Source: Cladobotryum mycophilum
Taxonomy: Eukaryota; Ascomycota; Sordariomycetes; Hypocreales; Hypocreaceae
Direction: 5' to 3'
DNA: 64,000 nt
Assembly (NCBI GenBank): GCA_036429605.1
Contig: JAVFKD010000002.1
Coordinates: 2,604,001-2,668,000, forward strand
Part shown: piece by piece, positions 24,504-36,359 of the stretch
Position numbering within the stretch: the stretch's first letter is position 1
Layout: each line of letters opens with the position of its first letter
Position numbers and translations under genes: made by a program
Notes under the pieces: generated by a model
Databases searched by the model: none
What the model was told of the DNA's origin: nothing
What the model saw: the letters and a program-made list of their open reading frames with translations, nothing else

Positions 24504-27500
24504 ATGATATCGACAAAATTCGGCAGCATCCGCTCACGAAGCGGCTCCAACTCCAAAAAGGGTCCCGAGATCACCTTGGTGGGCGTTCGATACGAGAAGA
24601 CGGTGCAGGCTGAGCCACCCAAGCCCATGCCGCCTCGAAATTCCTCTCGTGTTCCTTCACGAGCGCCGTCTACACGATCGCCAACGCCGTCCTCTCCCAC
24701 ATCAATGTACTCGCCGTCGCTTTCTTCTCACAGCCCAATCGTTGTGGCGCCACCTCTGGCTTCCATTACGACTGTTGCACCTCCTGCCGAGCAACACCCT
24801 GCTCTGCGGACGCCGGTTCAACAGACAAAGGCTGCCGAAGGATGGAAGCGGGATTCTGGGCACGCTCCCACACCCACTTCGTCAGCTACGATACGAGAAG
24901 AAGACAACGAGGATGACGGAGAGGAATGCGGCAGCAGCAGCAGCAATGGGGAATCGGCGCCCTGGTCTGCCGCCATTGATAAATTAATCAGGGCTGGCAT
25001 TATGCCCTCGTCGGTTGTACAACATCTCGATCGACGAGCGGCGGCCGAGGACAAAGCCTCTGCTGGTCTCAAGACGAGCTCTGGGGATGAGCACGTCTGT
25101 CCTACAGAAGACATCATAACTTCTGCATCGCCTTCCACGACAAATTTGCACAGTTCTGTGCACACAATATCCCCTCAGCAATTATCACGGCATTTATCAG
25201 TTCCGCCTGCCTCGCCATCAAGACGGGCAAATTTACTGAAGCGTTTCAGCGTGCGCTCATCTGCTTCCTCGTCAGCAAAAGGGAAATTACCCCCAGTGCT
25301 AATTAACGAGGGATCGTCTGCCGTCCCTCCGCCAATTACACCCTTGACACCACTAGAGTCCCCTACACGGATCCCCCCGTCACCCCCAGCCCCCGCTAAT
25401 ATGCAACCTCCACCACTGGAACTCCCCCAATCGCCCTCGACCATTTCCCTCCAATCCTGGGCCGCCGTGCCCGCCACAACTCCAAAGTCACAAGGCGCAT
25501 CACCATCGTCAGAGGACCCTCAATATACACCTCTTGGCCTTTCGATCCCTACCGTCGGTTTACTTGATGATGATTCCATGGCCACCTTGTCATTCTCGAA
25601 CCGTGGAAGCATCATGTTTGGAGGCCGACGCGTCGCTGGTCTTGGTTCGGATGGGACCGCCGTCGCCGAGCCGCAGCCGCAGCCGAATGCAGACCCAACG
25701 CCACTGAGCAACGAGCAATCTATTACTACCACTACTACTACTACAACCGCAACCGACTCCGACGATGCTGCCACCACCACCACCAGCACTGCGCCGCGCG
25801 CGCCCCTGCCTCCTCCAGATATTCGCGTCCTAAGTGTCGACGTCGAGAAAGAATCCCAAAAGGTGAGATCGCTTTATGGTGTCGGTGATGCCATAAGTTG
25901 GGAGGATGGTGTTAGACACTCGTATTGCGAGCCCCTTTCACCTACTCCAGAGGACCCTATAGAGGATGATGGGAATGACTCGTATGGCTTCCTTTTGCAC
26001 CTCACTCCGTGCTTTATACCATCATGTGCTAACTCTCATCTCTCCTAGACTAAATCGCGAAGCTCACGGTCCGGCCTGGGCTATCCTAAGATCTACAAGT
26101 TCCTTTGCTCATCATAAGGATTCGAAACTGGAAACCGAGCTGGCTGGTGGGATAGAGGACTGGGAGGATGTTGATGGCGGCGACGTAGATCGATATGGCT
26201 TCATCGCCGTACCACGCACAACGTCACGGGCACCCACTCCAACGTATCTGGGGGTGTCGCGGCTTTCGCCAAAGAGGAGAAACGTCTTGCATAAAAGAGA
26301 TCCGATGGGTCTCAGTGTTCGGAGGACACCTAGTCGGAAGATATCAGCACGGTCGCTGAGGACCCAAAACTCGGAAATGTCCATCGCATCTATGCGCTCA
26401 TCACGATCTGTTATTAGACAGGCCGGGAATCTTCTCCCACACAACCGCGATCGTCGCTGGATGGATGAAGCTGGCGAGATGTTGACGGTTTCCCCTAATC
26501 TTCAAGATGCTCTGGAAGAAGCAGAGATTCAGAGGATATCCGAATCATTGAAGCGAAAGGAGTGGGAAAGATCAGAAAAATGGCGCAAGATGGCCAAAAT
26601 TGTTCGCAGAGGTGGTCAAGGCGAGGGCATGGAGTTCGAGTTTGATATCAAGAATCCCAAGCTCATTGACAGGACCTGGAAAGGTATACCGGATCGCTGG
26701 CGTGCCACTGCCTGGTGGTCCTTTCTTTCCACCTCTGCAAGACAGCACCAGGACTCCCCCTGGAGGCTGATATCATTTCTGCCTTTTATCGATTGCTGGA
26801 GCAAGGCTCGCCAGACGATGTACAGATTGACCTTGATGTTCCTCGGACCATCAGTCGGCATATCATGTTTCGACGGAGGTACCGAGGCGGTCAACGTCTG
26901 CTGTTCCGGGTTCTGCATGCCCTCTCCATCTACTTTCCGGAGACGGGCTACGTGCAAGGCATGGCGTCTCTGGCTGCGACGTTGCTTTGCTATTTCGACG
27001 AGGAGAAGTGTTTTGTGATGCTGGTTCGCATGTGGCAGCTTCGTGGATTGGACCGTCTTTATCGGCCAGGCTTTGAAGGCTTGATGACGGCGCTCAGAGA
27101 GTTTGAGGAAACCTGGCTTAACAAGGACGTGGCTAAGAAACTGGTAAGTTGATCTAGCTTGTTGACCTTTTCTTTTTCGGCATCACTAACAATCTTGTAG
27201 ACTGAGTTATCTGTCGATATTACGGCATATGGTACGAGGTGGTACCTTACACTCTTTAATCTCTCCATTCCGTTCCCAGCTCAGTTACGAGTCTGGGATG
27301 TGTACCTGTTGCTTGGCGATGGCGCATTCACTGCCCAGTCTACCCCGTCACAGGGTACAACGGAAGATGAATCAAATGAGACGAGCGGGCTTGACGTGCT
27401 ACATGCCACAAGCGCCGCTCTGGTCCAGGCACTTCGCGAGGTGCTCCTAGACTCTGATTTCGAAAACGCAATGAAGTCCCTAACATCGTGGATCCCTATC

Positions 27501-27572
27501 AAGGATGAGGACCTGCTGATGAGGGTTACAAAAGCCGAATGGAAATCACGCCAAGGCAAGAAGAAGACATAG
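24504..27572 (+). CDS. TBC-domain Rab GTPase-activating protein (one-base frameshift)
   Basis: TBC proteins speed GTP hydrolysis by Rab GTPases in membrane traffic. Exons are 24504-25981, 26049-27143 and 27201-27572; the introns are 67 bp (branch TGCTAAC) and 57 bp, both GT-AG. The N-terminal ~490 residues are Ser/Pro/Thr-rich. The TBC domain begins at about residue 703 (WKGIPDRWRATAWW), with the arginine finger in IDLDVPR (Arg759) and the glutamine finger in GYVQGM (Gln796). The frame breaks at 26756-26760, a C5 run: upstream sequence reads to DSP in one frame and LEADII continues in the next, with no possible intron between. One extra C would give 981 residues and an intact domain; as written, translation ends at 27018. 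The first in-frame ATG (24504) follows a long ATG-free leader. The target Rab is unknown. Confidence 0.85.
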
Positions 27573-30125
27573 TGAACTTGCTTGCCCGCATGTGTTGCCT
27601 TGATTGGCACATGTACCTTCTTTTCTACGTCGGTTGACGGTCGGATTGTGACGTGGCTTTTTGCCATGCCACTCGTCTGCATTTTCTTATTTCACTTTTC
27701 CCACTCTTGATACCCATTTAAAGAAATTCTGATACCCCCTCTTTAGTAGCGACAACGGCCTATTTCCATGTCTCTTCAGGCACGGTCTCATTTGTTCACG
27801 GCGGCCATTATCCAAGTCCTTGGATGGTGGACGATCGATAGTCATGTTTACTTGTTTTTAATCGTATACAAATGGGCTTAGGGCGCTAGGTGGGGATGAT
27901 AAAAGCTTAGATTTGTGTGTGTGTGTGCGTGTGTGTATACCCTTGTGGCATGATGGAGCGCCTTGTGTGTTGATTTCGTATGGGGTTATTTGGGGAGGGG
28001 GCTGGTTGTGGGCGACTGAGGTAATGATGTGTAATGATTCTGGGCATGGAGAGGGGGTGTTGATGAGGAGGGGTATGCTTGGTGAGGATATAGAACAAGT
28101 AGCAGAAGTAATGCCAGAGTTGTGATCATTTCTACGCTTGTGTGTTTGTGATTATCGTTTTTCAAGGGCTTGATGTTGGTTTTTCCGCTGATGACTGTTT
28201 GCTCAGTCCATGTCATTCTGGCAAGTCAAGGTCTGCCGACTATCGTGTCAGCATTCCAACTCTACCTTGGGGATGTTTATTGTGGAACCGAGTTGCTGAC
28301 ATTGCGGACAGAACGGGAGTGGGAGTGAGAGGGGGACGGCAATAGTTTGGAACAGGGCGACAGCAACAAGGGCAAGGACAACAACAATAACAATGGGGCG
28401 ACTGAGCTGTAGGGAACTTTGAGGAACCCTTGTTTCTGTCTTGCCCAGGGCAGATTCGGCAGTCCGCCCTGTTTCCCCTTTTCTTTTTTCTTTTTTTTTC
28501 TTTTTTCTTTCTCTCTTTCTCTTTCTCTTCTATGATCCACACTATATGATTAGATGATGTTTATATAGTGCTATATGTGTGCGTGTGTGTATTGGTTGTG
28601 GATGTGGGATGTGGAGGTGGTGGAGGTGGGTAAGCAGCCATTTGGAAGGGATGTACGGAGTATGCTCGTCGTGTTCTACGGATTCTAGACTCTTTTGTTA
28701 TTTTTATTTTTATTTTTATTCTTAATTCATTTATTTACCGTCGTGGTGGTGGGGAGGGGGCAGCAGGAACGAGGGTCTTTTTTTTTTTTTTTTTTTGTCC
28801 CCTTGTGTTCTTGGTACGCCATTGTATGCGGGTTGCTATATGGGCCGTTGAATGTTCGTGTTGGGGAGGGAGAGGGGCTTCCTTTGTGGATAACAATATG
28901 GGATTGTCTGCATGAGAAGGAAGGGGGGGCGGCAAAGGGCCATATGATGAGTTGTTCGTGGCTGGGGGACGAGGATGGGATGAGGATTGGGGAGGGGGGG
29001 GCTGTTCTACCTTTATGTGGAGGAGGTTTGTGGTTCTTTTGTGTTGCATTATCGTCCGTTTGGGGACGGAGGTTTGGTATCCGTGTTTATGTGGGTGGGG
29101 TTAGTAATACCGGTGTGTGTGTGCCATTTTCATGTGAGATTGATGGGAGAGGGGGGATAGGATAGGATAGGATGGGATGGGATCCTTGGGAAAGGGAAGG
29201 GCGGCTGTTGATGAACTACCTAGTATCTGGGCGATTTGGGGGGGATGCTGAGCAAGATGTGATCTTTCCGGGACGCGTGGGTGAGAGTGAGTGAGTGAGA
29301 TTCAGAGACGGGGACAGGGACGAGGGCATGAACGAAAAGAGAGAGAAAGAGAGAGAGAGAGAGTCGAGTCAAGGATGTTTGGACTTGTTCTTACATTTTG
29401 CTACGCCACAGTGATCTTTTGCTTGGCTTGGCATTCTCGCGTCTTTTACTTGTTTCCAACTAGGCGCGCTTATAACAGCCTCAGTTTATCGATTTCTACC
29501 GAGTAGATACAAGTCTGTCTAGGTACTAGATAGACAAGTAGGTACTAGGTAGTTTTATTGACTTTTCTTCTACTCTGCAGTTGGTGGTGGTAAGTCAAGA
29601 TACAACGGTACCTGTTATAGGTCACGATGTTTTTTTTTTTTTCCATTCTCTTTTTTTCTTGGTGTTGTTAACTTTTCATGCTAACCAAAGAACAAGAAAA
29701 AGAAAAGAAAAGAAAGAAAGAAAGAAAGAAAGAAAGAAAAAGAAGAAATTGATTATGTAAACTAAAACATGTCCAAAAACCTAGGAATTTGGAATTTGGA
29801 AATTTCGCATCAAGTTTTTTTTTTGGTTCTACAATCTTGGTTCAGTGTTTTACTTTTCTATTTTCAGCTTTTCTTTTTTTTTTCTTCTTTTTTCTCCAGA
29901 TCGTCACACTTTCATCATAGTTCACAGGCACAGGCACAACGTCAAACCGGCAACTTTTTTTTTTTCCAAAGGTACAAGCTCGCGGTTCAGCCCATCAAGT
30001 TAGTAGTAGTAGTTCGTTCAACCCAACCCAACCCGATCCAACAACATCAAGGGGGGCGGAAAACAAAGGTGAAACAAACAAAAAAGGGTGAAACAATGTC
30101 GCAAAAACAGTCCCCGGATGCTGGT
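27573..30125. other. intergenic, microsatellite-rich
   Basis: This stretch holds the 3' flank of the TBC gene and then low-complexity DNA. It includes a GT run near 27913-27937, a T20 run near 28777-28796, a GAAA tandem near 29705-29740 and a GTACGGAGTA motif at 28653-28662. No gene is supported. Confidence 0.55.
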
Positions 30126-30127
30126 TA

Positions 30128-30172
30128 AGTCAGACCACCCAGGTCCCGACCACCCCCACTTTCCGGCCACCT
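30128..30172 (+). repeat. left terminal inverted repeat of the Fot1-like element
   Basis: Forty-five bases, identical to the reverse complement of the right end and preceded by TA. Confidence 0.97.
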
Positions 30173-30271
30173 AATTTACGTCCAACCACCTCATGACCTA
30201 TATCATTCCAACCGCATTTTCTCTACCAATTCTTATCGTATCAAAAAGATAATTAGATTTTTGGAATCCTC

Positions 30272-31857
30272 ATGCCTCGTTATACTGAAAATGATATCAA
30301 ATATGCCATACAAGCTGTTCTGGACGGCTCATCTCTGCGCGAGGCTTGCCTCAAGTGGGGAGTCCCTAGGACAACCCTTTCAGACCGGATAAAAGGTTCA
30401 GCAACAAAGGCAGTTGCTATGGAGCACCTTCAGAGGCTTTCCAAGGAACAAGAAATACACCTCCGTGAGTGGGTTCTTGGCCAAGCCTCCCTAGGGCTGC
30501 CACCAACACATAAGAGACTCAAGGAATTTGCAACCCGGATCATCGAGGCTAGTGGTGACCAACGACCACTTGGAAAACGGTGGTTGACCGGTTTTTTAGC
30601 TAGAAACCCGGAAGTTAAGACTATCAGAGGCAAGCAAATGGATTCTGTACGCATCAACGGGGCTACGACTAAGATTATCAAGGATTTCTTTTACCTGCTG
30701 GAGCTACCGTTGATTAAGGGCATCCCCCAGAAAATCGATATAATATGGATGAAACTGGGATCCTAGAAGGCCAGGGAACTAATGGTCTGGTCCTTGGTAG
30801 CTCATCAGTTCGTCAGACGATAAAAAAACAACCTGGAACGCGTTGTTGGACCACAATCATCGAGTGTATCTCAGCAACAGGTCGGGCTCTTAGTCCGTTG
30901 GTTGTTTTCAAGGGCCAGACCGTTCAACAACAATGGTTCCCTGACGAGATGAGTTTTCTAGCAAATTGGCAATTTGCTGCAACTTCTAAGGGCTGGACAA
31001 ACAACGAGACAGCCGTAGCTTGGCTACGAGAGGTCTTTATCCCCCAGACAAGGAATAGATCAAGCCCAAGAGTTCTTCTGGTTGTTGATGGCCACGGGAG
31101 TCATACAACCGATGATTTTATGTACGAATGCTACAGAAACAACATATATATCTTATTTTTACCTCCACATACATCTCATGTTCTTCAACCTCTTGATATC
31201 TCGATTTTTTCGCCCGTCAAGACAGCCTATCGCAGAGCTATAGAGAAATACCCAGATGCCTTTGATTCCTCGCCCGCGGGCAAGATGACGTTCCTATGTT
31301 GTTATCATACAGCTCGTCTAGCAGCCTTGACATTAAAAAACATCAAAAACGGGTTCCTTGGCTCTGGGTTGTGGCCAGTTAACCCGGCCAAACCTCTGTT
31401 GAGCCGTCTTCTTCTTGAGAACCAAAGGGGCCAAACCCAAGTTCCAGAAACGCCGAAATTGGTGCCGTTAGAAGCCCAAGAGAACAGGGAACCTAAGACA
31501 ATTGTTTTTATTACCCCAACAAGGTCCCAGCAGCTTCGTGGCCTTGTGGATCTATTCCACTTGGACGACCCTGCGATCCGGCTACTATTCAGGAAGATTG
31601 GCAAAGGTCTAGACCAACAAAACACCAAGCTGGCCGAAGCTGATGCCAAAATCAAGGAACTAGAGCATCTTGTTCATGTTTACCGGCCCCGGAAGAGGCA
31701 AAAGGTCACAGAAGACTTGAACAGTCGATTTATTAGGATCAAGGATGTTCTTGCAACAAGGAAGCGTTACAGAGAGCTATTGGCACCGAACCGGGCTGCA
31801 GAATTGATTTCTTCATACAGCTTGCAAGACCTATGTTATGAATTTTATCTAGAATAG
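30272..31857 (+). pseudogene. Fot1-like DDE transposase with a one-base frameshift
   Basis: This is the transposase of the surrounding element, which would cut at the terminal repeats and insert at TA. An N-terminal psq-type helix-turn-helix (about residues 1-45) is followed by a CENP-B-type DNA-binding region (about 52-125) and a DDE domain. The acidic triad is Asp160 (NMDETG), Asp273 (VVDGHGSH) and Asp309 (LQPLDI), with 35 residues between the last two. The C-terminus is charged and helical. The frame breaks at a C5 run, 30724-30728, just before the first Asp. As written the first frame ends at 30766; one extra C gives an uninterrupted 528-residue protein. The rest looks intact, so the break is either a base-call error or a very recent mutation. 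Numbering assumes the repaired frame. Confidence 0.9.
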
Positions 31858-31937
31858 AAAAAAACACCAAAAAAACAGTTGTGATGCTGTTGTGTTCATA
31901 TGATTCCGCTGCGTTCCTTGTGATGTGTGGTGTTTTG

Positions 31938-31982
31938 AGGTGGCCGGAAAGTGGGGGTGGTCGGGACCTGGGTGGTCTGACT
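31938..31982 (-). repeat. right terminal inverted repeat of the Fot1-like element
   Basis: Forty-five bases, the exact reverse complement of the left end and followed by TA. Confidence 0.97.
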
Positions 31983-33966
31983 TACCAGAATACTCACCGA
32001 AAGCCCTTTTTTCTCATTGTTTTTGTCTCTCTGTTTCTCTCTCCGTTTCTCTTTCTTAACTCTTTTTTTTTTTGCTTTTCTTTCATCCTCGTGACCTCCA
32101 AAACGAAACAAAACAAAAAGACTCAAAGCAAGGGGGAAAAGAGAGAGAGAGAGAGGAAGCTCCCGGACAAACCCTCCGACCGCCGGACACCCCCGGCCGA
32201 CGCAAGAACCAACTCGGGCACTCCGGTCCGGGTTACAAGAAAGAAAAAAGGGGGCGAGGACTCAGCAGTAATAGCAGCAACGCACGAGCCTTTTCTTTTC
32301 TTTTCCTTTCTTTATTGTTTCTCCAAATCTCCCTTTGTGTTTTGCCCGCATGAAGAGGATCAAGGGAGGACCAAGGGAGGAGGGGAGAGGGGGGGGGGTA
32401 TCACATATGATATATGGTCATGAAGCGTCAAAAAAAAAAAATAGAAAATCTTTCTTTCCCTCTCGGATAAATTAGAAGAAAAAGCAAAATCTATATGGGG
32501 AAGGCCGTCATAATCTGATTGCTCTTTTTCTTTTTTTTTCTTCTTTTTTTTCCCTCTCTGGCCCCCACAGTATTTCACTTGTAAAGAAGGGAAAAACAGA
32601 CGACCGTTTCTGGCGTTTAGATGATCAAGAAGGGAGAAAAAAAAGGAAAGAAATTGAAAGGGAAAAAAGACAAAGGGAGAGAAACAGAGAGACAAACACG
32701 GAGAGGGAGAGGGAGAGGAAAAGAGACTGGGATTCTGCTTACAAGAAAGCATCTCTTTTTCTCCATCTTATTTACGCCTCTGATGGAAAATACATATTGT
32801 ATACTCTGTAACAAACGAGTAAACAAAGCAAGAAGGAGGAAATCATCATCATTCCTCACTATCTCGCCCCCTACCACTCGGAAGATCGTCTGAGAGAAAC
32901 ATGTGTCATCACCAAAAACAGCAACAAGCATGCATTATCCGGATTCACAGGCCGAAACTAACCCAACCTTTTTATACGAATCGGGTAACACACCGAAAGG
33001 AGAAGAAGAAGAAGAAGAAGAAGAAGAAGAAACACGATTTGCCCAAGGCGGGTTAGTAGGATGAAGTTAGTAAGTCGTAAGAGTAAGGGTACTCCATAGC
33101 TCCCTCCAGGGGGGGAAACTTTCGGAATAACGCCCCCCAACAATGTTCGTCGTCGTCGTCGTATAAACAATATCATGCCACTTTTTCCATCTTTCCGTGT
33201 CCTCTTCATTCGTAAAACAACGTATAGGAATGGAGTGACATGTGTGTCTGTCTCTCTCTCTTTTTTCGTGGCTACTATCAAGCCGCAGAGACGCTAAACA
33301 TGAGGCTGATGATCATACAAGTATATGTGATTAATCCCCCTCTTCCTCTTCTTCTTCTTCTTCTTCTTCTTCTCCTCTTGTTCGTTTGAGCAAAGGTGCA
33401 TAGTACCCTGGAGTGAGTCTGGGATTTCATGGGAAGGGAATACATCATGGAAGGGGGTTCTGTTCGGACAGACGACTGAGTGTGCATGTCATCTTATGCG
33501 ATTTGATCGTAAGAAAGAAAAAAGAAAAAAAGAAACTCCACATCTCAGACACATACATCGCAGGCCTCACCCCTGATCCCTGTCCGGGTTGTCTCTCTGC
33601 TCTCTGTTGTCTCTCTCTCTCTCTCTCTCTCTCAAGCCCAGAGTTCCTCCTCGCCCTCGTCCTCACCCTCCCCTTGTGTCTAACCCACACACACCGGCTG
33701 TCTGTCAACCTTGTCAAGATCGTCCATCAATCCACCCACACCACAGACGAAAAAGGTGCAAGCAAGTTCAAGTGTTTTCTTCTTCTTCTTATTTTCCTCT
33801 TTTTTTCGCGACAAGAAAGAGAGAGGCCAGAAGAAGAGGCCCGACCGGTCAACATGCATCCCCTGCCCTCTTCTGCGCGCAGGTCTCCATAACGGGCCTG
33901 AGACAATTAATTCTTTTTTTTCTTTTTCTTCTTTTCCGTCTTGTCTCGTTTGTTTTGTTCCCTTTT

Positions 33967-33983
33967 CTTTCCCTCTCTCTCTT

Positions 33984-34024
<41 letters not shown>
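33967..34024. repeat. (TC)n tract
   Basis: About 58 bases of nearly pure CT dinucleotides, interrupted by a few extra pyrimidines. Confidence 0.85.
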
Positions 34025-34851
34025 CCTATACATACATGTCTGTTTCTAAAAATATACTCGTAATTAAATGAATATATAAATAAATAAAACAAAAACAGAT
34101 ACTTTGGATTGGAGGTTCTGGTTCCATGTTTTTTTTTTTGGGCTAAGCTCCTTACGTGATCATATTTTGACAGCTGAGCGTCTCCATCTCCCAAAGGGGA
34201 CAAAGATAGTACAAGTAAAGCAATAACCTTGAAACGCTCACAAGACCACGATAAGTGCTAGTTTGGATCCAAAGCTTCACTAGGTCCTTGGGTCCCTACC
34301 AACTATTCCTTCTCTCTGTCTCTCTCTTGAAGCTCTGTCCTTGTCTCGTCTCGTTTCGTCTTGTGCTGTCTTAACCTGACCTGACCTGTCCTGTCCTGTC
34401 CTTTGCCACTAAGCTTAGTCAAAGCAAACCCCATTTGCTGCCCTAAGCGCCCGCTCCCGTTCACGCCAACGCAACCCTCAGCTGCTCCATCTCTCCCTCT
34501 CTACTCTCTACTCTCTACTCCCTACTCCATAAACATCTCTCTCACCTTCCCATGGACCCATACCTACTTGTACTTTGCAAAAGCCATCACAAGCAAGCTG
34601 AACTGCTCGGTACCATCTATGTACTCTATGCCTTGGAACCGAACCGAACCGAACCCCTCCAGCTCAACAACAACAGCTACTACTGCTACATAGATACGTG
34701 GGCCCCCATCATGTGCATGCATATACATACATATTCGCCACCTTCTTCTTCCCATCACCTCCCTCATGTTACAAACTCCATACATGCGCCGTACAGCAAG
34801 TATCCATGCGCACCCATGCAATGCATGCATCCTGATATTGCAGGACCTGCA

Positions 34852-34887
34852 GCCCATTCCATCCCATCCCATCCCATCCCATCCCAT
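34852..34887. repeat. (CCCAT)n pentamer array
   Basis: About six consecutive CCCAT units. Confidence 0.85.
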
Positions 34888-36359
34888 ACACCCCCTCCCC
34901 TTCGAAACGCGGCTCGCTCTGCCAACCCAAAACAATATCCCCTGCCATCTCTATCTCTATCTCTCTCTCTCCCTCTCCCTCTCCCTCCCTCGTCCTCTTC
35001 CTCCCCCCTTCCTCTCCTTCTCTTACCAGTAACTTTCCCCGCCAACTACCCTTTGCTATCCTATTCCAAACCAGCCCTGCTCAAATCCCCAGAACTTGCC
35101 TATGCGCCGTCTCAGCATCATCATACCTGCATGCCTCTTTTCGTTCTATACGCGTACCCCCTCTAATTCCACCATCATAATCATCATCATTACCATCATC
35201 ATCCATCATCTAAACACTCTCCAGTTCCCAAACCCCATCTCCTCCTAGGGGTCTCGTTTCATCTACATAACCGCTGACAGCTTGTTGGCGCATTCTTTCA
35301 TCTCCGTATCGAAAAGAGTCGTTGGCCGCACCTCGTAGCACCTCGTTGTACTAGCAACTAATAATACACACATCTTGCGTAGCAGTGCGTATATGCTCCT
35401 CTTTCCTCCTGCATGGGCCCATGACTCGGCATCCCCTCTCACCTCTCACCTCACCCAATTCTGTCGTATGCGTCTTGCTTTTTTATTTCCTTTTTCGTTT
35501 CCCATTTTCATTCAATTTCCCCCAACGTATAAAATCACTCACGTATACGGAGTACTCTGGCACGTATGAGGTAGCACCCAAACACCCAACATGCCTATTT
35601 AGGTCTCTTGAACCGTCGTGTTTTGTTTTGGTTTGTTTTGTTTGGTTATGTCATGTTTTGCTTTGCTTTGCTTTGTTTTTTTCTACCATAGCTCCTTGCA
35701 TCGTATCGTCCTCGGCTTCTGACACGTAATGTGAACCTTGCCCACTTCAGGCCCTTGCTTGTTCACCCCAAATCGAGTAATACCATAATAGTGCCGAGAG
35801 CCAATGCTCCTCTAGTATTCTCTCGCGCATTCAGTCATCCTATCAATACACTTTTGAAGAATTGCAATGACAGGCGAAAATCACACTCCTCGTCAGCTCA
35901 GTTCTACTCCGGAAGAGAACGCCATCACCCCATAGCCAGATACACCTAAAATCCAGGTGTAGCCACAAAATCCATAAACCCCGGAACCCCCCACCCCACC
36001 CCCTTTCTAGCCCGTAAAAAGAAAGAAAGAAAGAAAGAAAGGAAAAGATGCAAATTGACCACAACTGGTCTTTTCTGTTCGGTTGATAAATCGAAATTTC
36101 GACTCAAGAAAATTGGCGCCGGCAGCGCAAGACGAATGGACCCAAGTCATTGTACAAAAAAAAAAAAAAAGCTCGTTAACATGAAAACTTGACTCAAGCC
36201 ACCGATAGTAAAAGAAGAAAGAAAATGGAGAATCCTGGCAGCATGACCATCTCTTGCCGTATCGTAGCTGAACTCGTGGGGCTCATGGATACCATTGGCC
36301 GGTTGGCTGAAACATGCCATCAAATTAGTTCCAGATTCCAAGTCAAGTCTCTCCATCAC

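Larger units (their letters stand above)
30128..31982 (+). mobile_element. Fot1-like (pogo/Tc1-mariner) DNA transposon
   Basis: This element of 1855 bp is flanked by a TA duplication (30126-30127 and 31983-31984), the target choice of Tc1/mariner elements. Its ends are perfect 45-bp inverted repeats starting AGTCAGACCACCC. Length, repeat length and the single transposase match the Fot1 family of filamentous fungi. Identical ends suggest a recent insertion. I see no obvious repeat-induced point mutation (no TA-rich, stop-laden decay). Its only gene carries a single-base frameshift. It sits in the intergenic stretch between the TBC gene and the Pro-rich gene, and breaks no recognised gene. Confidence 0.95.
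31985..36359. other. intergenic, pyrimidine-rich and microsatellite-rich
   Basis: This stretch contains GAA repeats at about 33000-33030, CTT repeats near 33347-33375, a TC tract at about 33967-34024, a CCCAT pentamer array at about 34852-34887 and a TACGGAGTAC at 35546-35555. Open frames in it are repeats of Ser/Leu or Arg/Glu caused by these tracts. No gene is supported. The last part is the 3' flank of the minus-strand gene at 36360. Confidence 0.55.

Noticed and set aside
33413..34203. Several open frames of 90-160 codons on both strands
   Set aside because: They are repeats of Ser/Leu or Arg/Glu created by the TC tracts.
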